A stretch of 64,000 bases of DNA from Streptomyces sp. TS71-3 (GTDB lineage Bacteria > Actinomycetota > Actinomycetes > Streptomycetales > Streptomycetaceae). Location of the stretch: positions 4,216,001 through 4,280,000 of the forward strand of contig NZ_BNEL01000001.1 in the NCBI RefSeq assembly GCF_018327685.1, read 5' to 3'. Each line of letters starts with the position of its first letter. Position 1 is the first letter of the stretch. This document shows, in pieces, positions 50,676 to 57,755 of this stretch. The notes beneath the pieces are model-generated. The model ran no database searches, was not told the DNA's origin, and worked only from the letters and a program-made list of their open reading frames with translations. The position numbers and the translations under genes were made by a program.

Positions 50676-50793
50676 GCTGATCGGGTTCCAGCTGATCGGC
50701 TTCCCGCTGATCAGGACCCGCTGATCTGGACCGCGCTGATCCGGACCCGCTGATCTGGACCGCACTGATCGGGATCCCGCTGTCCGGATCCGC
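50676..50793. repeat. GCTGATC iterated array, 14-15 bp period
   Basis: GCTGATC (or one-base variants) occurs at 50676, 50691, 50706, 50720, 50735, 50749, 50764 and 50779: spacings 15, 15, 14, 15, 14, 15, 15. A degenerate copy at 50647 overlaps the epimerase stop. It lies in the intergenic gap before the hairpin terminator. Confidence 0.75.
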
Positions 50794-50830
50794 AGGTGGG
50801 GGCGTACGCCGCCCGCACCCCACCCCGCCC

Positions 50831-50866
50831 CGGGCGCCCCGCGGGACTTCTCCCGCGGGGCGCCCG
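50831..50866. terminator. 16-bp perfect stem with CTTC loop
   Basis: Arms 50831-50846 and 50851-50866 are exactly complementary (GC-rich with CGCGGGA at the loop). Stable CTTC tetraloop. It separates the convergent epimerase and LacI genes. Confidence 0.85.
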
Positions 50867-50872
50867 CCTCCG

Positions 50873-51988
50873 TCAGCCGGCCGCGGGCCCGGTGCCGGCG
50901 CCCGGCCCCGTGACCGGCTCCGGGCCCATGTCCGGCCCCGTGTCCTCGCCCGGCCCCATGCCCTCGCCCGGCTCCACAGGCACGCCCCCCACCGGCCCCG
51001 TACTCGCCCGTACCGTCAGTTCCGGGGCCAGCAGGCCGATCTCGTCCGCCCGGCGGCCCGCGAGCTTGGCCACCACCAGCTCGACCGCCCGCCGCCCCAT
51101 CTCCTGCGCGGGGATGGCGACCGAAGTGAGCCGGACCGACGCCTGCACCGCCACCTGCTCGGGGCAGACGGCCACCACCGACACGTCCTCGGGCACCGCG
51201 CGGCCCTGCTGCCGCAGCAGCGTCAGCAGGGGTTCGACCGCGTACTCGTTCTGCACGACGAACCCGCTCGTGCCGGGCCGCTCGTCGAAGATCCGGGCGA
51301 GGGTGGCCGCCATCGCGGCGTACCCGGCCTCGCACGGCCGGTGCAGCACCCGCACGCCCAGCTCGGCGGCGCGCGCCCGCACCCCCTCCAGGGTCCGCAC
51401 GGCGAAGCCGGTGTGCCGCTCGTACACCGCCGGCGCCTCGCCGATCACCGCCAGCTCGCGGTGGCCCAGGGCGGCCAGGTGGGTCACGCAGAGCGCGCCG
51501 GTGGCGTGGAAGTCGAGGTCCACGCAGGTCAGCCGGTCCGTGTCGGCGGGCAGTCCGATGAGCACGGCGGGCCGGTCGCTCTCCCGCAGCAGCGGCAGCC
51601 GCTCGTCCTCCAGCTCCACGTCCATGAGGATCATGGCGTCCGCCAGTGAACTGCCCGAGACCCGCCGCACCGCCTCGGGCCCCTCCTCGCCGGTGAGGAA
51701 GAGCACGTCGTAGCCGTGTGCGCGGGCGGTGGTGGCGACCGCGATGGCGATCTCCATCATGACGGGCACGTAGAGGTCGGTGCGGAGGGGGACCATCAGC
51801 GCGATGATGTTCGAACGGCTGCTGGCCAGGGCGCGCGCTCCCGCGTTCGGGTGGTAGCCGAGCTTGCGGATGCTCTGCTCCACCCTCGCCCGCGTGGCCG
51901 CCGAGATGGACCGTTTGCCGCTGAGGACATAGCTCACCGTGCTCGCCGAGACACCGGCATGCTGAGCGACCTCGGCGAGAGTGACCAT
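50873..51988 (-). CDS. LacI/GalR-family sugar regulator
   Basis: A 371-residue repressor. The ATG at 51988 (GGAG 7 bases upstream) starts straight at the LacI helix-turn-helix VTLAEVAQHAGVSASTVSYVLSGKRSISAATRARVEQSIRKLGYHPNAGARALAS. The effector domain shows SNIIALMVPLRTDLYVPVMMEIA, DRLTCVDLDFHATGALCVTHLAALGHRELAVIGE and the C-terminal VRLTSVAIPAQEMGRRAVELV. A 40-residue Gly/Pro tail follows. LacI repressors bind sugars; a role in the KDPG-aldolase or GH12 genes nearby is possible but not shown. Confidence 0.85.
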   Translation of the reverse strand: MVTLAEVAQHAGVSASTVSYVLSGKRSISAATRARVEQSIRKLGYHPNAGARALASSRSNIIALMVPLRTDLYVPVMMEIAIAVATTARAHGYDVLFLTGEEGPEAVRRVSGSSLADAMILMDVELEDERLPLLRESDRPAVLIGLPADTDRLTCVDLDFHATGALCVTHLAALGHRELAVIGEAPAVYERHTGFAVRTLEGVRARAAELGVRVLHRPCEAGYAAMAATLARIFDERPGTSGFVVQNEYAVEPLLTLLRQQGRAVPEDVSVVAVCPEQVAVQASVRLTSVAIPAQEMGRRAVELVVAKLAGRRADEIGLLAPELTVRASTGPVGGVPVEPGEGMGPGEDTGPDMGPEPVTGPGAGTGPAAG

Positions 51989-52224
51989 GTGCGTCTCCAG
52001 TGCAGGCAGGGCGGCGGGACCAACCGAAACGTACCTGCCGGGCGGCCCTCGCCCCCGCTCGGGCCGCCGGAGCCCGGGGCGGGCCCGGCCCGGAGTGCGC
52101 GAGTCCGGGGATTTTTGAGCGTGCACCGGGCCGAGGGTGCGGAGCCATCGCGCCGATCGGCACCGTGGCCGTTATGGCCGCCCGGCCGCCCACCTATGGC
52201 CGCCGGCCGCCCGCCCCAGGAATG

Positions 52225-52247
52225 CAACCGCCTGGTTGGTTTACTCT
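52225..52247 (+). promoter_or_regulatory. Operator/promoter of the TetR gene at 52254
   Basis: CAACC-GCCT-GGTTG (52225-52238) is directly before TACTCT (52242-52247), a -10 box 7 bases before the ATG, so the gene is leaderless and probably autoregulated. Confidence 0.5.
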
Positions 52248-52253
52248 TGTGGG

Positions 52254-52826
52254 ATGGGATACGACTCCGCCGCCACCCGGGCCCGGCTGCTCGACGCCGC
52301 CTTCGACGAGTTCGTCCGCGTCGGGCTGGCCGGAGCGCGGGTGGACCGCATCGCCGCCTCCGCCTCCGCGAACAAGCAGGCCATCTACGCCTACTTCGGC
52401 TCCAAGGACGCGCTGTTCGACGCCGTGCTCGCCGACCGGCTGACGGTTCTCGCCGACATGGTGCCCTTCACCCCCGCGGACCTGCCCGGCTACACCGGGG
52501 CCCTGCTCGACGCGCTGACCGCCGACACCGGACTGCTGCGCCTCACGCAGTGGAAGGCGCTGGAACGCCCCGGCGCCTCGCAGCTGGAGCGCGAAGCGCA
52601 CGTCGTCAAGGCCACCGCGATCGCGGAGGTCCACGGCGTCGGCGTCGAGGCCGGGATGGACATCCTGATGCTCGTCGTCGCGGCCGCCCAGGCCTGGGCC
52701 ACCACGGCGCCGGAGATCCGCAACCCGGACGGTGCCGACGAGGCCGCCCGGCTCGCCCGGCACCGGGCGGCCATGACCGCGGCCGTCCAGGCAGGCGTCG
52801 ACGCCGCGTTGCCCGCGACCACTTGA
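52254..52826 (+). CDS. TetR-family transcriptional regulator
   Basis: A 190-residue regulator. The ATG at 52254 follows a -10 box closely; a longer reading from 52137 would add residues lacking family character. Helix-turn-helix: AAFDEFVRVGLAGARVDRIAASASANKQAIYAYFGSKDALFDAV. The C-terminal domain is all-helical (MDILMLVVAAAQAWATTAPEI). Upstream of KDPG aldolase on the same strand, with an inverted repeat between; its target could be that gene. Confidence 0.8.
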   Translation: MGYDSAATRARLLDAAFDEFVRVGLAGARVDRIAASASANKQAIYAYFGSKDALFDAVLADRLTVLADMVPFTPADLPGYTGALLDALTADTGLLRLTQWKALERPGASQLEREAHVVKATAIAEVHGVGVEAGMDILMLVVAAAQAWATTAPEIRNPDGADEAARLARHRAAMTAAVQAGVDAALPATT

Positions 52827-52887
52827 CGTCGGCCCCGGCGGGCGCGCCGGAGCGAGGGCGCCGTGCCCTCGCATTGCGTGAACTGCA

Positions 52888-52905
52888 ACGGTCTTTGCAG
52901 ACCGT
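52888..52905. promoter_or_regulatory. Inverted repeat ACGGTCT-TTGC-AGACCGT
   Basis: Perfect 7-bp arms with a 4-base spacer, 26 bases before the KDPG aldolase start. Possible operator for one of the nearby TetR or LacI repressors. Confidence 0.5.
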
Positions 52906-52930
52906 GTGCGATCAGGGGCAGGATGGCTCC

Positions 52931-53572
52931 ATGACTTCTCTGCCGCCCTCCGTGCTCGACCTCGCCCCCGTCATCCCGGTCGTCGTCGTGGACCGCGCCG
53001 ACGACGCCGTGCCGCTGGCGAGGGCGCTGGTCGAGGGCGGGCTCACGGCGATCGAGGTGACGCTGCGCACCCCGGTCGCGCTCCAGGCGATCCGGACGAT
53101 CGCCGAGGAGGTGCCGGAGGCGGTGGTCGGCGCGGGCACGGTGGTCTCGCCCCGGCACGCGGAGGACGCGGTGGCGGCCGGAGCGCGCTTCCTGGTCAGC
53201 CCCGGCGCCACGCCCGCGCTGCTGGACGCGATGGAGGCGTCCGGCGCGCCGTTCCTGCCGGGGGTCTCGACGGCCTCCGAGGTGATGGCGCTGCTGGACC
53301 GCGAGGTGCGGGACATGAAGTTCTTCCCGGCCGAGGCCGCCGGCGGCGCGCCCTTCCTGAAGTCCCTGGCGGGACCGCTGCCGGCGGCCCGGTTCTGCCC
53401 GACCGGCGGCGTCACGCACGCCTCGGCGCCCGAGTACCTCGCCCTGCCGAACGTCCGCTGCGTGGGCGGCTCCTGGATGCTGCCCAAGGACGCCGTGGCC
53501 GCCGGGGACTGGCAGCGGGTCACCTCCCTCTCCCGGGACGCGGCGGCGCTGACGGCCGAGGGCACCGGCTGA
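52931..53572 (+). CDS. eda: KDPG / 4-hydroxy-2-oxoglutarate aldolase
   Basis: A 213-residue class I aldolase. Signature EVTLRTPVA with E42, the phosphate/loop VSPGATPALL, and the Schiff-base lysine K130 in MKFFPAEAAGG are all in place; FCPTGGVT and GSWMLPKD close the barrel. It splits 2-keto-3-deoxy-6-phosphogluconate to pyruvate and glyceraldehyde-3-phosphate, or cleaves hydroxy-oxoglutarate. The ribosome site is weak (GGATGG). No edd neighbour, so it may serve pectin/uronate or amino-acid breakdown. Confidence 0.9.
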   Translation: MTSLPPSVLDLAPVIPVVVVDRADDAVPLARALVEGGLTAIEVTLRTPVALQAIRTIAEEVPEAVVGAGTVVSPRHAEDAVAAGARFLVSPGATPALLDAMEASGAPFLPGVSTASEVMALLDREVRDMKFFPAEAAGGAPFLKSLAGPLPAARFCPTGGVTHASAPEYLALPNVRCVGGSWMLPKDAVAAGDWQRVTSLSRDAAALTAEGTG

Positions 53573-53631
53573 GAGCAGGCGACGGCGGGACCGGGGCGAG
53601 CGGCCGGGGTGCCCCGGCTCCGACGCGCCGC

Positions 53632-53650
53632 CCGGCCCCGCCGGGGCCGG
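53632..53650. terminator. 8-bp hairpin between aldolase and GH12 genes
   Basis: CCGGCCCC (53632-53639) with GGGGCCGG (53643-53650), 3-base loop, between convergent genes. Confidence 0.6.
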
Positions 53651-53660
53651 TGGTGCCCGG

Positions 53661-54389
53661 TCAGCGCGAGGAGACGCTGTACCTGTTCGTGGTGAAGTCC
53701 ATGCCGCCGGGCGACGAGGTGATCTCGTAGCCGAACTGCACGTCGCCGATCGTCTCGCCCCGCCACCAGCCCTGCTGCTCGATCCACTTCAGGATCGGCA
53801 GGATGTCGACCGTGCCGGACGCCGAGTCCGAGGTGCGCAGGAACGAGAAGACCTGGTTGGAGCCGTTGTCGCCCTTGTAGACCGCCCATTGGCTGCCGCC
53901 CAGCGACACCGTAGCCTGCTGGCTGCCGATCGGGCCCACGGCACCGTTGTAGTTGACCCAGAGCATCACCTCGTAGTCGTAGTCGGTGTCCCAGATGTCG
54001 TACGAGGTGTTGTACGCGCCGCCGGACGGCACCGTCACGTTGTAGCTGCTGGTGAGCGAGGCGAGCGAGGACAGCGGCTTGTCGACGACCTTCTTGGCGT
54101 TCGGGTACGCCTTGACGCCGCCGGTCGCCGGGTGGTTCGCCGTCACTCCCCAGGTGCTTGAGGAGTCGGCCCAGATCGTCTGGCTGCCCGCTCCGGAGCC
54201 CCAGATGTCGTTGTAGAGGGTGTAGCCGTCGGGGCTCGTCCAGGTGCCCCACTGGTCGGACGAGGTCCAGGCGTGCGCGGCGGGCGCGGGCGCCGGGGCG
54301 GCCTGGACGGGAGCGATGGAGAGGCCGAACAAGGCGGTCCCCGCGACGGCGGGGGCGAGTAAGAACCTGCTCAGCGTGCGACGTTCCAT
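53661..54389 (-). CDS. Secreted GH12 family endo-beta-glucanase/xyloglucanase
   Basis: A 242-residue protein. The ATG at 54389 has GAAGGGA 6 bases upstream. Sec signal peptide: ERRTLSRFLLAPAVAGTALFGLS, cleavage AQA-A near 30. The mature enzyme has the GH12 jelly roll: YTLYNDIWGSGAGSQTIW, YDIWDTDYDYEVMLWVNYNGAVGPIG with nucleophile E140, and FGYEITSSPGGMDF with acid/base E222. It cuts beta-1,4-glucan or xyloglucan outside the cell. It has no carbohydrate-binding module. A LacI-type palindrome lies upstream at 54731. Confidence 0.9.
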   Translation of the reverse strand: MERRTLSRFLLAPAVAGTALFGLSIAPVQAAPAPAPAAHAWTSSDQWGTWTSPDGYTLYNDIWGSGAGSQTIWADSSSTWGVTANHPATGGVKAYPNAKKVVDKPLSSLASLTSSYNVTVPSGGAYNTSYDIWDTDYDYEVMLWVNYNGAVGPIGSQQATVSLGGSQWAVYKGDNGSNQVFSFLRTSDSASGTVDILPILKWIEQQGWWRGETIGDVQFGYEITSSPGGMDFTTNRYSVSSR

Positions 54390-54571
54390 GGTTGTCCCTT
54401 CCATGGTGTGGGGGATGGCGCCGCACCCCGTCCATGGCCGCGGTGGGGTGCGGAGGTGCTGGCCGTACGGGTCCGAGCGCTGATCGGCGCGCCGGGGAGG
54501 CGCGCATGGGGCACTGGCGCGGTTCCGGCACCGGGCGGCTCACCCGGCGTACCGGGCTCGGTTTTCGATGC

Positions 54572-54744
54572 GCTTCGACGGTGCGGATGAGCTTCGACGG
54601 TGCCGCTGCGGTGCGGGTGTGGTTCGGGTGCGGTGCGGCCTGGCGTGTGCGTACGTGCGCGAGCGTGCGTGCCCCGGCGTGCGGAGTGCGTCTCCGTGGC
54701 CGCGTGAAGCCGTTCGACTCGATCCCTCGATCGAAGCGCTTCGA
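54572..54744 (-). promoter_or_regulatory. Upstream region of GH12 with LacI-type palindrome
   Basis: TCGAAGCGCTTCGA (54731-54744) is a perfect 14-bp palindrome with the AGCGCT core of LacI-family operators, about 340 bases before the GH12 start. GCTTCGACGGTGC is repeated at 54572-54584 and 54591-54603. The region 54390-54858 holds no gene. The CebR site of cellulases (TGGGAGCGCTCCCA) is related but not the same. Confidence 0.45.
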
Positions 54745-54858
54745 AAGCCGCGGACGAGGGTAGAGGACGGTGCGTGCGCGCACAAGGGAGGGCGGCCGAG
54801 GGGGAGCCGGGCGGTCGGGGCTCCGTCCGGCCGGTCAGCCGGTGAACGGATCAGCGGG

Positions 54859-55659
54859 TCAGTGGATCTCCGTCACCACCACGTCCAGGGCCCATGGCCG
54901 GCCCGGCCCGCCGGTCGTGGCCACCTCCACGGTGAAACCGAGGTCCCGCAGCGTCCCGGCGAGATCGGCCGGGGTCCTGGGCGCGGCGCCCGAGGAGAGC
55001 AGGCTCCGCACCAGCCGGCCCTTCGTGGCCTTGTTGAAGTGGCTGACCACGGAGCGCCGCTCCACCCCGTCCACGATCTCGGACTGGAGCACCCGCACCG
55101 TCGCCGTGCGCTCCGCCACCTGCCCCTTCGGTCGCCAGGCCGCCGCGTAGGCCGACGACCGCAGGTCGAGCACCAGCCCGCTGTCCGCGGCCTCGGGCAG
55201 CACCTCGGCCATGACCGGCCGCCAGTACGTCCCGAGCGCACCGAGCCCCGGCAGCCTGACGTTCATCGCGCACCGGTAGGGCGGGATCCGGTCGGTCACC
55301 CGGACCGCGCCCCACAGCCCGGAGAAGACCAGCAGCGACCGTGTCGCCCGCCGCTTCGCCGCCGCGTCCAGGGACGCCAGGTCCAGCGCGTCGTAGAGGA
55401 CGCCGGTGTACAGGGCGCCCGCGGGCCGGGTGCCCGCGGTCCGCAGCTCGGCGTTCTTGGCCACCTCGCCCCGCTGCCCCTCGCTCAGCCCGAGCACCTC
55501 CCGGGCCTTCTCGCCGTCTCCCGCGCAGAGCGCCACCAGCGCGTCGAGCACCGCGGCCCGCGCACCCGCCAGTCCCGGCAACGACAGCCCGTCCACCTTC
55601 ACGGGCGCCCCCCGCCCGGCGGAGGCCTTGCCTTCGGACGGCGGCAACAGCACGAGCAC
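54859..55659 (-). CDS. yaaA: Peroxide stress protein YaaA (DUF328)
   Basis: A 266-residue protein starting with GTG at 55659 (GGAG 8 bases upstream). The N-terminal LVLLPPSEGK, then LYTGVLYDALDLASLDA and LLVFSGLWGAVRVTDRIPPYRCAMN, and the C-terminal SHFNKATKGRLVRSLL match the YaaA family. In E. coli YaaA lowers free iron during H2O2 stress, and related enzymes bind nucleic acids. It is a single gene upstream of, and on the same strand as, GH12 with a 470-base gap. Confidence 0.9.
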   Translation of the reverse strand: MLVLLPPSEGKASAGRGAPVKVDGLSLPGLAGARAAVLDALVALCAGDGEKAREVLGLSEGQRGEVAKNAELRTAGTRPAGALYTGVLYDALDLASLDAAAKRRATRSLLVFSGLWGAVRVTDRIPPYRCAMNVRLPGLGALGTYWRPVMAEVLPEAADSGLVLDLRSSAYAAAWRPKGQVAERTATVRVLQSEIVDGVERRSVVSHFNKATKGRLVRSLLSSGAAPRTPADLAGTLRDLGFTVEVATTGGPGRPWALDVVVTEIH

Positions 55660-55886
55660 GATCAGGTCTCCTCGTCGGTCCAGGGGGCGGTCCAGGTGCG
55701 GATGGGGGCATGGCCCGGGGCCAGCGTACGGGGTGGCGGGGGCCGGTCGGGTTCCCTGCCGCCACACGTCGGAAGGCGGGCACAGGCACCCCGCCCTGTG
55801 ACACGATCGAGGTAAGACCCCTCGATCCGGTGGACGGTTGATCATCGATGCCCGAGTCTGGCGAGCGACCAAGGGAGGAGCGCGAC

Positions 55887-56465
55887 ATGACGGCCATGCC
55901 GCACGAACCGCTCACGGAAGCGGAGGTCCTTTTGGACGGCTTCCTGGCGCTCGACACGCCAGAAGGCTTCCGGGCCGAACTGATCGAGGGGGACATCGTT
56001 GTGACGCCGCCGCCGGACGGGGATCACGAGGACTACATCGGCCTGATCGCCGACGAGGTGAGCAGGAGGTCCCGGACCCGTATGCAATTCGCCGGGAACA
56101 AGGGGCTGAAACTCCCGAGCGGGACGGCCAAACCAATTGCTCACGTCATCCCGGACGCGACCTTTGCCCCGCGTGACATGCGACTCTTCCGAGGGGCCGA
56201 AGCGTGGATGCCGCCCAATGGGGTCGCCCTGGTGCTTGAGGTCACCTCGGCCAAGCCACAGCGTGACAGGGAGGACAAGCGTCGTTGCTATGCCCGCGGT
56301 GAAATCCCGCTCTACCTCCTGGTGGACCGCGAAGCGGCCTCCCTGACGCTCTTCAGCGAGCCAGAGGGCGACGATTACCGCCAGCTCTGCACCGTCCCGT
56401 TCGGGAAGGCACTGCCGCTCCCCGAGCCCTTCGGCTTCGAGTTGGAGACCACGGACTTCCTCTGA
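55887..56465 (+). CDS. Uma2-family (DUF820) putative nuclease
   Basis: A 192-residue protein; GGGAGGAG lies 6 bases before the ATG. It carries the PD-(D/E)xK-like Uma2 signature PDATFAPRDM...PPNGVALVLEVTSAKPQRDREDKRRCYARGEIPLYLLVD, where the D, E and K residues usually bind metal. The body GDIVVTPPPDGDHEDYIGLIADEVSRR also fits. Uma2 proteins occur in many copies in Streptomyces and their natural role is not known. Codon choice is slightly less GC-extreme than that of neighbours (e.g. CCAATTGC region), which may reflect transfer. Confidence 0.85.
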   Translation: MTAMPHEPLTEAEVLLDGFLALDTPEGFRAELIEGDIVVTPPPDGDHEDYIGLIADEVSRRSRTRMQFAGNKGLKLPSGTAKPIAHVIPDATFAPRDMRLFRGAEAWMPPNGVALVLEVTSAKPQRDREDKRRCYARGEIPLYLLVDREAASLTLFSEPEGDDYRQLCTVPFGKALPLPEPFGFELETTDFL

Positions 56466-56633
56466 CCGTTCGCTCCTTCACCCGCACCCCCGCGCCGCGC
56501 CTCCCGATCACCCGTGACGAACGCTACCGCACGCGCCGCCAGGAACCCGGCCACCAGTAATCCGCCGCCACGGGCATGACAGACCCCCGTCCGGCGTTGC
56601 ACCCTCGCAAGGACGAACGAGCGAGGTGGGGGA

Positions 56634-57710
56634 GTGGGCAGAGCCGGGGAGGCAGAGCGCCGGGTGCCGGGCGAGAGCGTCCGGCAGGGGGCGCCCGAGA
56701 GCGGACCGCGCGCGCAGGGCGAGTGGACGCCGCAGGCGAGCGTCCCCGGCGTACCGCGCCAGGGACGCCGAAAGGCGCCGCGGGAGCTCGCCGTGTGGAG
56801 CAGGGCCGACCTCGGTGGCGACCAGCGCCTCGACCTGCTGACCGCGCGCTTCGACCAGCACCGCTACGCGCCGCACAGCCACGCCGAGTTCGCCGTCGGG
56901 GTCTGCGTCGGGGGCAGCGAGATCATCGACTACCGCGGCGGGAAGCTGCACGTCGGCCCGGGCACGGTCGTGGTGCTCGGACCGGGCGAGGCGCACACCG
57001 GAGGCCCCGGAGCCGGCGCCGGGTACGCCTACCGGGCCATGTATCCGGCGCTCCCGCTGCTCGCCGAGGGCACCCGGGACCTCCCGCACTTCCGTGAACC
57101 CGTCCTCGACGACCCCGAACTGGCGGCGGCGCTGAGCACGGCCCACATCGAGCTGAGCGGCGGCGCCGGGACGGGAAGCATCTGGCGGACGGAGCCGGGC
57201 CACCCCCGGCTCGGTGGCGGCCGGCCGGACGGGGCACCCGCCGGCCACGCGGCCACCCCCGTGGCCCTCCACACGGCCGCCCGTCCCGACCCCCTGGAGG
57301 CCGAGTGCCGGGTGCCGTGGCTGCTGACGGTGCTGGCACGGCGGCACGGCAGCGCGCGCCCGGTGGACGACGTGGTGCCCGGCGCGCGCCGTATCGCCCT
57401 CGCCGTCCGGGACCGGCTCGCCGAAGAACTCCTCGCGCCCCCCTCGCTCGCGGAGCTCGCCGCCCTCTTCGGCCTCTCCCGCTACCAGGTGCTGCGCGCC
57501 TTCCGCGACACCCTGGGCATGCCGCCGTACGCCTGGCTCGCCCAGCACCGGGTCGCGCGCGCCCGGACGCTGCTGGACGCCGGGCACCGTCCCGCCGAGG
57601 CCGCCGGCCTGGTCGGGTTCGCCGACCAGGCCCACCTGACCCGCTGGTTCCGGCGCGTCATGGGCGTGACGCCGGCGGCCTACCGCGCGGCCGTCGTCGC
57701 CGCGCGGTAG
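56634..57710 (+). CDS. AraC-family regulator with AraC-binding cupin domain
   Basis: A 358-residue regulator starting with GTG (GGGGGA directly upstream). The N-terminal cupin-like domain (FDQHRYAPHSHAEFAVGVCVGGSEIIDYRGGKLHVGPGTVVVLGPGEAHTG) is the sugar/small-molecule sensor; the C-terminal double helix-turn-helix is SLAELAALFGLSRYQVLRAFRDTLGMPPYAWLAQHRVARARTLLDAG...GFADQAHLTRWFRRVMGVTPAAYRAAV. It has a 50-residue basic N-terminal extension beyond the cupin. It converges with the CtpI-type ATPase gene. Its target is not apparent. Confidence 0.85.
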   Translation: MGRAGEAERRVPGESVRQGAPESGPRAQGEWTPQASVPGVPRQGRRKAPRELAVWSRADLGGDQRLDLLTARFDQHRYAPHSHAEFAVGVCVGGSEIIDYRGGKLHVGPGTVVVLGPGEAHTGGPGAGAGYAYRAMYPALPLLAEGTRDLPHFREPVLDDPELAAALSTAHIELSGGAGTGSIWRTEPGHPRLGGGRPDGAPAGHAATPVALHTAARPDPLEAECRVPWLLTVLARRHGSARPVDDVVPGARRIALAVRDRLAEELLAPPSLAELAALFGLSRYQVLRAFRDTLGMPPYAWLAQHRVARARTLLDAGHRPAEAAGLVGFADQAHLTRWFRRVMGVTPAAYRAAVVAAR

Positions 57711-57755
57711 ACCCCGCACCGCGCGGTGGACCCACCCCGCTGAGGCCGATGCCCG

